A stretch of 64,000 nt of DNA from Bacteroidales bacterium. Its GTDB lineage: Bacteria; Bacteroidota; Bacteroidia; Bacteroidales; Muribaculaceae. The stretch spans positions 204,318-268,317 of the forward strand of contig SUXI01000002.1 in the NCBI GenBank assembly GCA_015060975.1. Reading direction: 5' to 3'. Under the pieces are notes generated by a model, which was not told the DNA's origin, did not search any database, and was given only the letters and a program-made list of their open reading frames with translations. A program made the translations under genes and the position numbers. Below, piece after piece: positions 28,401-36,105 of this stretch (positions are counted from its first letter, which is position 1; the number at the start of each line of letters is the position of its first letter).

Positions 28401-29563
28401 GGATAATTAGTAAATGCCGCGGCTACCGGAACATACTTATTAGCAAGTGCGTTACCCGCATCATCATATGCCTGTGCCCAATATCCATTTGGGGCGATAG
28501 TATTGACAGTGGGATTTGTTGCGGTCAAACGATAGTTAAGATACCAGTTGGTATATTGCCCATCGGCAAACATGTTACCAAAAGCGATATCATTGCGAGC
28601 ATGAAACACCTGACCGGTTGACCATCCGCAAGTATATTCACTTTTACCGAAGTTTTCGCTTTGTGTGGCTCCTTGTAGCACCCCTTTTCCCCAAAGATTA
28701 CCTGATACACCCATAAAATCGGTTGGTTGCTTGGGGATAGAAGTGTCAGCTTTGTGTCTGTGCCAATTGTTCCCCCATGTAATCTTATTCGCAGGATAGT
28801 TGGGGTTGGGAGTATTTGAAGTAGAGGGATAATAATTATAATAATTCAAATCATATACACCTTGTGTTCCGCCCAATGTTCCCACGCCCGAGGTAGAACC
28901 GGTAACCTGACGTTGATAAAAAGGGTAATTTGCACGACCCGTATCATTCATCTTCGACAACTTTGGGATAAAGTCCATTAATTGCCCATATTCAGTAGGT
29001 GACTTATACACAGCATAACCTTGCACGAAGTGTGTGCCTGCGGTAGTTCCCCAACCATTCAATCCATCATTCCACATGTGGACAAGGTTTCCATACCAGT
29101 CATGAGACATTGCCCCCGAACCTGTTTCGGCTCCAAGAAACTCAAAATCAAAATTGGGGTTGTTAATTCCATCGGCATACCCAACACCATACGATTTTGT
29201 AGGACGTGTTTTCCCATTTTCACCGGTAACAGTATTCCACCAATAGATATAGTTTTCGGCAGGGTTAATCCAATAAACCACACCCATTGACACGCCAAAC
29301 TGGCGCACCATTTGATGACGGGCAATATTGTACGAACCATTACTTTGATAATAAGGAAGATAACCTTCAACCAAAGGCCAATAACGGTCGGTATAAGTGT
29401 TGTCATCTTCGGTATAAGTAACCCCATAAAGACCATCACGAGTCTGTTTACTATAAGTATAGTTTTTTACCTCAATACGATAGTCATTAGCGGCCTGCAT
29501 TTGTGGGGTGCCCACTGCGGCGGCAATCGCGAGGGATAGCACGCCTTTTAACAGTTTTTTCAT
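25445..29563 (-). CDS. Very large secreted protein with T9SS sorting tail, function unknown
   Basis: This 1372-residue protein starts with a signal peptide (about 24 residues, ending MQAANDY). I do not recognise the N-terminal 550 residues, which are extremely rich in Tyr, Trp, Asn and Gly (for example YWINPAENYIYWWN) and look like a beta-propeller or surface-binding region. Around 590-640 a fibronectin III-like strand pattern appears (HTLTWTPQAYDRA, TYEVWYRKK). The last about 75 residues form a T9SS type A tail (VKIYPNPVDGEF...GLYIVNTLG...IMIKK). It is single-gene, with repeats on both sides. The product is predicted to be secreted and anchored or released at the cell surface; an adhesin or glycan-binding role is only a guess. 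Confidence 0.8.
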   Translation of the reverse strand: MKKLLKGVLSLAIAAAVGTPQMQAANDYRIEVKNYTYSKQTRDGLYGVTYTEDDNTYTDRYWPLVEGYLPYYQSNGSYNIARHQMVRQFGVSMGVVYWINPAENYIYWWNTVTGENGKTRPTKSYGVGYADGINNPNFDFEFLGAETGSGAMSHDWYGNLVHMWNDGLNGWGTTAGTHFVQGYAVYKSPTEYGQLMDFIPKLSKMNDTGRANYPFYQRQVTGSTSGVGTLGGTQGVYDLNYYNYYPSTSNTPNPNYPANKITWGNNWHRHKADTSIPKQPTDFMGVSGNLWGKGVLQGATQSENFGKSEYTCGWSTGQVFHARNDIAFGNMFADGQYTNWYLNYRLTATNPTVNTIAPNGYWAQAYDDAGNALANKYVPVAAAFTNYPTEYLFRETDMLEYFWSVPQGGLTEYDINDRGGYKWNGYVYGLYTNAVDFYSYCTWTQSRPSDAMSAPEVDSIKGTRVMIHNLWLQFTPGEDTGNESKRNGSYMIRSAKYADSYGNNPMSTTSDPVFTGNPTHTYGFHGYGYGYNKTPNDPETFINTGVNCWSELERVNDNVLALYTHVPGQGFSKSFITAVKPNNAVSSLKVAQSWNADGEPVHTLTWTPQAYDRATMHTYEVWYRKKKGSTYEDTKTIDGASRNVWMLAGKAHVKYNGATDSTTTSSGNKSGVKPNKTFYNSYTAESCKFEFVAPRGNNGDGTKYERTYEYMVIPVYDRSAHRGTEATTSIVTAPAPSKIYGNLYQVTDKNANGETLYGFSIRLDPYFLPGALGSTEAKRLIITSAGGLEGSNKLKDAVSVTLADGTPLTPQEGITFQSTSSGGTTTHGAYALSIDIAGKVGADGKLPSIIWHNVNPTLEFQLAAHIESTSDVQYSGTGNLSTTLYVPVPTLSLPDATIQKIGTKCASFATDEDFPIGTFRKKGSTEATDPVSMENANYVGTMGGKMSPLFVTDEVMGTPNAENTKYENTEWEIAYSFHLENPDSSFYYKQDLYGQIGTGFQYYSNENTINVDYGCLPVGYDLVSAGDGRYRKVYNAAKTPKNYKAYVTVAYRRGELEVIDTSAIEEFVVNLANPFPGLNNVQSTSALFYQGETHYDATFSGYYKHYYNAAIQWQWGYTDDLNKYIGYHATSKFNCVGHDEMVTDESGSYMAWVPYYPGSVLTDAQVSTLNTRYKGELLRGLYGEDEGDWSTLASSKNTMPMNVHYVYASTEPLTQSNFSQATMDIELTTEYPLIVSKDAIPEAKSADSAKYRVGNLYINESHEAYSYNTMDVITVATPYIGYQANNFVTTGIEGILVDALGGVKIYPNPVDGEFKLQAPMTISNVKIFSVDGQLVKEVNPEADTTVTINVEDLPEGLYIVNTLGMSKIMIKK

Positions 29564-30101
29564 GATTATTTATAGTTGTTATTTTATGTTGTTATTATTT
29601 TATACTTATGCAAATATGCTAATCATCAAATGATTAATTGGCGAAATTATATTATTTTCACAATTCTGCCAACATTTCTTCAACGAAAAAATTGCTCACA
29701 CCGAATATTTAACAAAATTTAAACTTGATATTTGGTAATCTATCCCTCCCTGTCACCAAGGATTTTTGACAGAAGGAGCGTATCGCATTGTGCATTATGA
29801 ATTATGAATTGTGAATTGTGAATTATTCCATCCCCCTCCGGCTCTGCGAGCCTCGTCCCCCTTTCAAAAAAGGGGACAGCTTCCAAATATACAGTCAACC
29901 ATATTCAGAATAACGCATTATGAATTATAACGCAGCTCTCCACTTGCGCTTTGCGCAGGGGGAGTACCCCAACGGGGGGAGGGGGTTATTTTACCCTCTA
30001 CCATAATTAAACCAAACTTATGTCATTATGAAATCTTATGTCTTTCTGTCCTCTCTCCCACCAATTTTTTTTTGACAGAAGGAGCGTATCGCATTATGAA
30101 T
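29564..30101. repeat. Gene-free repeat-rich stretch with intergenic repeat copy C
   Basis: No gene is visible. A block with TTTTGACAGAAGGAGCGTAT at 29764-29789 recurs at about 30067-30092. It is followed by a short (TGAATTR)n tandem tract at 29798-29824 and the GC-rich core at 29831-29881. A segment at 29882-29990 is shared with copies A and B and ends in GC-rich C/G runs. The 29564-29740 part is AT-rich and must hold the promoter of the 25445-29563 gene; its best box is CATATTTG (minus strand, plus positions about 29623-29630), one base from consensus. Confidence 0.65.
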
Positions 30102-30332
30102 TGTGAATTATTCTATCCCCCTCCGGCTCTGCGAGCCTCGTCCCCCTTTCAAAAAAGGGGACAGCTTAGGCGGCGCCTCGGCAATGCAAGTATTAAATTT
30201 ACTTTTTATTCTTGCTATTGCGCTCGGCTTGCACTATCGTTGGCTAACGCCTTAGATAGGCGGCGCCTCGGCAATACAAGTATTAAATTTTCTTTTTATT
30301 CTTGCTATTGCGCTCGGCTTGCACTATCTTTG
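30102..30332. repeat. 231-base direct repeat, left copy
   Basis: It is identical to 31102-31332 except for three substitutions (30131, 30167, 30201) and lies exactly 1000 bases to its left. It consists of the GC-rich core (30116-30166) followed by two tandem units with a 90-base period (30167-30256 and 30257-30332). Each unit contains an imperfect inverted repeat (GCAATRCAAG with CTTGCTATTGC) and ends in GCACTATC. Unit 1 has TATCGTTG where unit 2 has a full TATCTTTG promoter box. Confidence 0.9.
30302..30332 (+). promoter_or_regulatory. Repeat-borne promoter in front of the rhuM remnant
   Basis: TTG (30302-30304), a 20-base spacer and TATCTTTG (30325-30332) form a complete promoter 24 bases before the ATG at 30356. 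It is supplied entirely by the repeat. Confidence 0.75.
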
Positions 30333-30355
30333 TGCTTGTCGATAAAATGTAAATT

Positions 30356-31067
30356 ATGAGCAAAAAGTTTCAAATAAGAAATAGCACAGCTGAGTTTTTG
30401 ATTTTCACAAATCAAGCGAAAGAAGATGGCATTGAAGTTCGCATTCAAAACGACACAATTTGGTTAAGCCAAAAACTTATGGCAACATTATTTGATTGCT
30501 CAACCGACAACATCAGCTTACACCTCAAGAATATTTTTAAGGAGGAAGAATTGATTGAGGATTCAGTTACCGAGGTTTTCTCGGCAACTGCCTCGGATGG
30601 TAAAAACTACAACACCAAACATTATAATTTAGATGCTATAATAGCAGTTGGCTACCGAATTAATTCTTAATAGAGCAAATAGCAACAAAGAGCACATGGG
30701 GCTTACTACATGGGAGAACGCTCCAAATGGTAAAATCATAAAAAGCGATGTATCAATAGCAAAAAACTACCTTACCGAAAAAGAGATACGCCGTTTAGAC
30801 CGAATCGTTTCGATGTATTTGGATTATGCCGAAGAACAAGCCGAACGACATATACCTATGTCGATGGAAGATTGGGCTAAAAAATTAGATGCATTCTTAC
30901 AATTTAACGAGTTTGATATACTCAATAACATCGGAAAAGTTTCAGCACAAATAGCAAAAGCTTTCGCTGAAAGTGAGTTTGAAAAATATCGAGTTATACA
31001 AGATAAATTATTTCAATCAGACTTCGACCGATATACATCATCAAATCTTTTAGATTTCGATTGCTAA
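30356..31067 (+). pseudogene. rhuM: Decayed virulence RhuM family gene with internal deletion
   Basis: The first frame (30356-30670, 104 codons) matches the RhuM N-terminus (STAEFLIFTNQA, DTIWLSQKLMATLFDC, DGKNYNTKHYNLDAIIAVGY). The second frame (from about 30648 to 31067) matches the RhuM C-terminus (MGLTTWENAPNGK, MEDWAKKLDAFLQF, KAFAESEFEKYRVIQDKLF). Full-length family members, from memory about 330 residues, have some 110 more residues between VGYRINS and the LNRANS segment. The junction falls in the palindromic GAATTAATTC, used by both frames, so a deletion plus frame change has occurred. RhuM function is unclear. Direct repeats flank the remnant on both sides. Confidence 0.85.
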
Positions 31068-31101
31068 GTCAACTCCCCCCCTTTCGCATTTAGACAGGTG
31101 G

Positions 31102-31332
31102 TGTGAATTATTCTATCCCCCTCCGGCTCTACGAGCCTCGTCCCCCTTTCAAAAAAGGGGACAGCTAAGGCGGCGCCTCGGCAATGCAAGTATTAAATTT
31201 TCTTTTTATTCTTGCTATTGCGCTCGGCTTGCACTATCGTTGGCTAACGCCTTAGATAGGCGGCGCCTCGGCAATACAAGTATTAAATTTTCTTTTTATT
31301 CTTGCTATTGCGCTCGGCTTGCACTATCTTTG
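31102..31332. repeat. 231-base direct repeat, right copy
   Basis: It is the near-identical partner of 30102-30332: core 31116-31166, tandem 90-base units from 31167 and 31257. It lies between the rhuM remnant and cysE. The 34 bases before it (31068-31101) hold nothing recognisable. Confidence 0.9.
31302..31332 (+). promoter_or_regulatory. Repeat-borne promoter of cysE
   Basis: TTG (31302-31304), a 20-base spacer and TATCTTTG (31325-31332) end 25 bases before the cysE ATG at 31358. No other promoter box is visible for cysE, so this repeat very probably drives cysE and the overlapping methyltransferase gene. Confidence 0.75.
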
Positions 31333-31357
31333 CAATTTATTAGATAAATTGACAATA

Positions 31358-32278
31358 ATGGGAGCAAAAAATCATTCGGAAGAGACGCTAAGAGATACAA
31401 TCAATGCGTTGTCTTGCAAAGAAAACATCAAAGATGTGTGTCATCTTCGCCAATATGGCGAGCCGTTGCCCTCACAGCAGTCAGTTGCTCGCATTGTGGA
31501 TTTGTGCAGGGGGTTGATTTTTCCCGGTTTTTTTGGCGACAGTGATGTCAACAACAATAACGTGACACACTATGTGGGGATTCGTTGCGAACAGTTGCGA
31601 GAAACACTCGTGGAACAAATCACTGCCGGATTATGCTTCAACACTCCCAAAAATAAGGATTTCAACCTTAACGATATCTCACATTCGGCACAAGAGAAAG
31701 CCGACCGATTCATCGCAAATCTGCCCGAATTGCGTCGCTTGCTTTTCACCGATGTCAAAGCCACATATCTTGGTGACCCGGCGGCAATCTCGACCGATGA
31801 AGTGATATATTGCTATCCCGCCATTCGCGCCATTAGCAATTATCGCATAGCTCACGAGTTGGTAAAACTCGAAGTTCCCATTATTCCTCGCATGATTAGC
31901 GAACAAGCTCATAGCGAAACCGGTATAGATATCCATCCGGCAGCCACTATAGGCGAAGGGTTTACCATTGACCATGGTACAGGTATCGTGGTGGGAGCAA
32001 CAGCAATAATAGGAAATAATGTAAAACTATATCAAGGTGTTACGCTCGGTGCAAAAAGTTTTGACACCGACGCCGATGGGAATCCCATCAAAGGCATTCC
32101 CCGCCACCCCATTATAGGCGACAACGTGGTTATATATTCCAACGCATCTATCCTAGGCCGCATAACCATTGGTGCAAATGCGGTGATAGGTGGTAATATA
32201 TGGGTTACCGAAAATGTAGCCGAAGGAGAAAAACTCGTTCAAGCCAAAGCTAACAATTTTTTAAGATTCAAGCAGTGA
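31358..32278 (+). CDS. cysE: Serine O-acetyltransferase
   Basis: This 306-residue cytosolic enzyme makes O-acetylserine from serine and acetyl-CoA, the first step of cysteine synthesis. An N-terminal helical domain precedes a left-handed beta-helix of hexapeptide repeats (from IHPAATIGEGF). The catalytic His lies in TIDHGTGIVVG, and LYQGVTLGAKSF and PIIGDNVVIYSNA follow. The protein is longer at the N-terminus than the E. coli form and fits the EpsC-like type common in Bacteroidetes. The start is the ATG at 31358; an upstream TTG lies inside the promoter. Its stop overlaps the next ATG (TGATG), so the two are translationally coupled. Confidence 0.93.
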   Translation: MGAKNHSEETLRDTINALSCKENIKDVCHLRQYGEPLPSQQSVARIVDLCRGLIFPGFFGDSDVNNNNVTHYVGIRCEQLRETLVEQITAGLCFNTPKNKDFNLNDISHSAQEKADRFIANLPELRRLLFTDVKATYLGDPAAISTDEVIYCYPAIRAISNYRIAHELVKLEVPIIPRMISEQAHSETGIDIHPAATIGEGFTIDHGTGIVVGATAIIGNNVKLYQGVTLGAKSFDTDADGNPIKGIPRHPIIGDNVVIYSNASILGRITIGANAVIGGNIWVTENVAEGEKLVQAKANNFLRFKQ

Positions 32279-33780
32279 TGAAGGAAAATTTTGAAATGGT
32301 TGCAAAGACTTTCCAAGGATTGGAAGATGTGCTTGCAAAAGAATTAACCGACCTCGGAGCCGAAAACGTGAAGGCGGGACGCAGAATGGTGTCGTTTGAA
32401 GGAGACCTCGAAATGTTGTACCGTGCCAACCTGTGCTGCCGCACAGCGTTGCGCATTCTCAAGCCAATATATAAATTCATTGCTACCGATGCCGATAGTC
32501 TTTACGATATGGTAAAGGAATTTGATTGGACCCGGGTGTTATCGCTCGATAAAACATTTTCAATCGATTCGGTTGTAAATTCAAATGAGTTTACCCACTC
32601 CCGATTCGTGACATATCGTGTGAAAGACGCTATTGTGGATTTCTTCAAAGACCGTTTTGGTCCCGATTGCCGTCCGGGGGTACGCCTCCAAGATGCCGAT
32701 GTTATTATCAACGTACACATTGCGGGCGACCGAGTGACACTATCGCTCGACTCATCGGGAGAATCGCTCCATAAACGCGGTTACCGTGTGGCTCAAACCG
32801 AGGCTCCCATCAATGAGGTTCTCGCCGCCGGCATCATCCTTAAAAGCGGCTGGAACGGTCAATGCCCATTGATTGACCCCATGTGTGGCTCGGGGACATT
32901 CCTAGTTGAAGCGGCACTTATTGCAGCCAACATCAATCCCGGTATTTATCGCAAAAAATTTGCGTTTGAGCAATGGCCCGACTTTGATGCCGAATTGTTT
33001 GACTCGCTCTATAACGACGAGAGCGAGGAACGAGAGTTTGAATACAAAATATATGGAGCCGACATCTCGCCCAAAGCCATAACCATCGCAATGGAAAATG
33101 TGAAAAGCGCAGGTGTGGCAAAATATATCGACTTGCAAGTAAAACCAATCTCACAATGGGACGAGGCTCCAGAAAACTGCATGGTTATCACTAATCCACC
33201 ATACGGAGAGCGCATCAGCACTAACGATATGGAGGGGCTATATTCAACCATAGGCTCAAAACTCAAACATGTGTTTAAGGGTTCGGCTTGGATTATTGGC
33301 TATCGTGATGAATATTTCCACAAGATAGGGCTTACGCCATCATCAAAAACCCCAATTCTGAATGGGTCACTCGAATGTGAATTGCGTGAATACATGATTT
33401 TTGAAGGCGACAAAGCATCGTTCCGTAAAAGCGGCGGAAAAATCAAAGAAGGAAAATCATTGGAGAAAGCCAAAGATTTGCCACGCAGAATGAGTGACAA
33501 GGAGTGGAAAGCCCAAGCTCGCAAACAAGGTATTGGAGGCAAAGACGCCAGAGTGCAAAAAAACAAGCCTAAACGTTCGGCTCTGGAGGAAAAATATCGT
33601 CCCAAAACACGTCGTTTTGATAAGACGTCACCGCAAAAAGAGGTCGAAATATCAGAAAATCCGCTTGCCGCACGCCGCAATGAAGCCGCATTAAAGTCAA
33701 TCACCGGTCGTCGCCCATCAATCTCCAACATGGTAAAGCGCGGCTGGAAACGCAACGACAACCCAACCAAAGAAGATTAA
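32278..33780 (+). CDS. THUMP-domain RNA methyltransferase (RlmL-like)
   Basis: This 500-residue protein has a THUMP RNA-binding domain (about 45-160), then a Rossmann methyltransferase domain with the SAM motif DPMCGSGTFLVEAALIA (about 200-216), YGADISPKAI, and the catalytic TNPPYGERI. These match RlmL/YpsC-type enzymes that make m2G in 23S rRNA; the exact base is inferred. Residues from about 385 form a Lys/Arg-rich tail of some 115 residues (repeated KPKR and RRPS-type patches) that probably adds RNA affinity. The ATG overlaps the cysE stop; a GTG one codon upstream is less likely. Confidence 0.88.
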   Translation: MKENFEMVAKTFQGLEDVLAKELTDLGAENVKAGRRMVSFEGDLEMLYRANLCCRTALRILKPIYKFIATDADSLYDMVKEFDWTRVLSLDKTFSIDSVVNSNEFTHSRFVTYRVKDAIVDFFKDRFGPDCRPGVRLQDADVIINVHIAGDRVTLSLDSSGESLHKRGYRVAQTEAPINEVLAAGIILKSGWNGQCPLIDPMCGSGTFLVEAALIAANINPGIYRKKFAFEQWPDFDAELFDSLYNDESEEREFEYKIYGADISPKAITIAMENVKSAGVAKYIDLQVKPISQWDEAPENCMVITNPPYGERISTNDMEGLYSTIGSKLKHVFKGSAWIIGYRDEYFHKIGLTPSSKTPILNGSLECELREYMIFEGDKASFRKSGGKIKEGKSLEKAKDLPRRMSDKEWKAQARKQGIGGKDARVQKNKPKRSALEEKYRPKTRRFDKTSPQKEVEISENPLAARRNEAALKSITGRRPSISNMVKRGWKRNDNPTKED

Positions 33781-33819
33781 CCCAATTTCACGATAATAAA
33801 TAAATACAATTATAACGAT

Positions 33820-35097
33820 ATGGAAAAAATCAACATTCTACTCCTTGGCTCCGGAGGTCGCGAATCGGCTCTCGCATGGAAGATGAGTCAAAGCCCTCTT
33901 CTCAATAAGTTATATATCGCTCCGGGAAACGGCGGCACAGGTGCATACGGTGAAAACATCGCCCTTTCTCCCCTCGATTTCCCTGCCATCGAAAAATGGG
34001 TAGGAGAAAACGCCATCGACATGATTGTTGTGGGTAATGAAGACCCATTGGTAGCCGGAATATACGACTATTTTGAAGATAAGAACATTCTCGTTGTAGG
34101 ACCATCAAAAGCCGGAGCAGCCCTCGAAGGTAGCAAGGACTTTGCCAAGCAATTTATGGTGAAAAACAATATTCCCACCGCCCGCTATCAAAGTTTCACT
34201 GCCGAAACCATCGAGGATGGCTACAAATTCCTCGAACAGCTTCAAGCTCCTTATGTGTTGAAAGCCGACGGTTTGGCTGCCGGTAAAGGCGTGTTGATTC
34301 TTCCTACTATCGAAGAAGCAAAGGCATCGTTGAAAGAGATGCTCTCGGGCATGTTTGGCGCATCATCGGCCACTGTGGTTATCGAAGAATTTCTATCGGG
34401 CATCGAATGCTCGGTATTCGTGTTGAGCGACGGCAATGGCGGTTATCGTGTGCTTCCTGTGGCTAAAGACTATAAACGCATTGGCGAAGGGGACACCGGA
34501 TTGAATACCGGTGGCATGGGTGCAGTTAGCCCTGTTCCATTTGCCGACGAAGTGTTTATGGAAAAGGTGCGCACTCGCATCATCGAGCCTACAATCAACG
34601 GACTTATCAATGACAATATCACATATCGCGGTTTCATCTTCCTCGGTCTTATCAACGTGGGTGGCGAACCTATGGTAATCGAATATAACGTGCGCATGGG
34701 TGACCCCGAAACCGAAGCTGTAATGCTCCGCATCGACAGCGACCTTGTGGCATTAATGAAAGCAGCGGCACAAGGCAACCTCGGTGACACCGAATTGAAA
34801 GAGGACCCACGCACTGCCGTTACTGTGATGATTGTATCGGGCGGCTATCCCGGCAGCTACCCCAAAGGGAAAGTTATCACCGGTTACGAAAACGTTACCG
34901 ACAGTATTCTTTTCCACGCAGGCACAAAAATCAATGAAGCCGGTGAATTGGTGACATCGGGCGGTCGTGTGATTTCGGTAAGTTCTTATGGTAAAGATAT
35001 CGCCAATGCTCTCGCAAATAGCTATGCTTCAATTGAAAAAGTTGATTTCGAGGGGAAATATTTCCGTCGCGACATTGGCAAAGACCTCATGAAATAA
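33820..35097 (+). CDS. purD: Phosphoribosylamine-glycine ligase (GAR synthetase)
   Basis: This 425-residue ATP-grasp enzyme joins glycine to phosphoribosylamine in purine synthesis. It shows the N-terminal [15 protein letters not shown] motif, PGNGGT, the ATP-grasp segment [27 protein letters not shown], and the signature [10 protein letters not shown]. The length is normal for the family. It starts 39 bases after the methyltransferase and is followed after 27 bases by a membrane protein gene and pdxB, forming a short operon. Confidence 0.96.
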   Translation: MEKINILLLGSGGRESALAWKMSQSPLLNKLYIAPGNGGTGAYGENIALSPLDFPAIEKWVGENAIDMIVVGNEDPLVAGIYDYFEDKNILVVGPSKAGAALEGSKDFAKQFMVKNNIPTARYQSFTAETIEDGYKFLEQLQAPYVLKADGLAAGKGVLILPTIEEAKASLKEMLSGMFGASSATVVIEEFLSGIECSVFVLSDGNGGYRVLPVAKDYKRIGEGDTGLNTGGMGAVSPVPFADEVFMEKVRTRIIEPTINGLINDNITYRGFIFLGLINVGGEPMVIEYNVRMGDPETEAVMLRIDSDLVALMKAAAQGNLGDTELKEDPRTAVTVMIVSGGYPGSYPKGKVITGYENVTDSILFHAGTKINEAGELVTSGGRVISVSSYGKDIANALANSYASIEKVDFEGKYFRRDIGKDLMK

Positions 35098-35124
35098 TTT
35101 CTCGGTCATATCTAAATTTTAACG

Positions 35125-36105
35125 ATGATTAGCGAGAAGAATATATCTGATTTTCTATACTCGCGTTATGCAGTGGCGATTTTTGCCATCATAACCATTA
35201 TAGCAACTCACTTCGCCATGATTTATGGCGAAGTGACTCCTATTTTGGACAATAAAGGCTTTGGATTGGCACCGGCAAACCAATGGATTCCATTCGGGAC
35301 ATGGTCAATGATAGTAAATATCATTCTAAACATTGCGATAGCTTTACTAATGATTTATATCAACAAGGTTTTCAATGTGTTGAGAAACCCCACTATAATT
35401 TTCGCCGGGTTGTTTTTTATTTTGCAAATGCCTATTACCGATATTACCGGTCAACTTTATGGTGGCACGTTGCTATGCGCAACAATGCTTATATGCGCTT
35501 TTTTCTTATTCACGACCTTCAACAATTACAATCCGTATGCAATATATACAATATTGTGCATTCTGTCGCTTGGGGCATTTTTTCAATACGCATTCCTGTT
35601 TTATGTACCAATTATATTATTGGGTTGCGCACAGATGCGAATTTTTAACTTGCGAACCTCGTTAGCGGCTTTATTCGGAATGCTTACCCCTCCATGGATT
35701 TTATATGGATTCGGAATTTTAAACTATGAAAACGCCTCTTTACCTGCGCTATCTAACATTTTTGAGCATATCTCAATCGAAGAAGCCTTGCAAATGTTAC
35801 TTACTATAGGTTTGACAATATTTCTATGCATAGGCTCATGGTTTGTAAATATCGTTAAAATAATCAGTTACAATGCGCGCACAAGAGCTTTCAACGGCTT
35901 TATTGCATTGCTTGCATTCACCACTATTTTATTAATCATCATAGATTTCTCCAATTACATTGTATATATACCTCTTTTAAACAGCTGCGCAGCTTTGCAA
36001 TTGGCTCATCTTTTTACAATTTATGAAGCACGACGCAGTTATTTAGGCATTCTCGGAGTATTTTTGGTTTATTCGGCTCTTTATATCTGGGGATTATGGA
36101 TTTGA
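35125..36105 (+). CDS. Multi-pass membrane protein of unknown function (DUF6427-like)
   Basis: This 326-residue protein is almost entirely hydrophobic, with about ten predicted membrane helices (first around 15-35, last at 305-325) and no catalytic motif that I recognise. It resembles the Bacteroidetes membrane family DUF6427, which I recall between purD and pdxB in related genomes. Its stop overlaps the pdxB start by 10 bases, so the two are translationally coupled. No function can be assigned. Confidence 0.75.
   Translation: MISEKNISDFLYSRYAVAIFAIITIIATHFAMIYGEVTPILDNKGFGLAPANQWIPFGTWSMIVNIILNIAIALLMIYINKVFNVLRNPTIIFAGLFFILQMPITDITGQLYGGTLLCATMLICAFFLFTTFNNYNPYAIYTILCILSLGAFFQYAFLFYVPIILLGCAQMRIFNLRTSLAALFGMLTPPWILYGFGILNYENASLPALSNIFEHISIEEALQMLLTIGLTIFLCIGSWFVNIVKIISYNARTRAFNGFIALLAFTTILLIIIDFSNYIVYIPLLNSCAALQLAHLFTIYEARRSYLGILGVFLVYSALYIWGLWI

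Noticed and set aside
30167..31332. Regularly spaced repeats resembling a CRISPR array
   Set aside because: Only two units per cluster with a 90-base period and no distinct spacers; no cas genes nearby. They fit promoter-carrying dispersed repeats.
29564..31357. Insertion sequence or integrative element
   Set aside because: No transposase, integrase or flanking tRNA duplication is visible; only repeats and a gene remnant.
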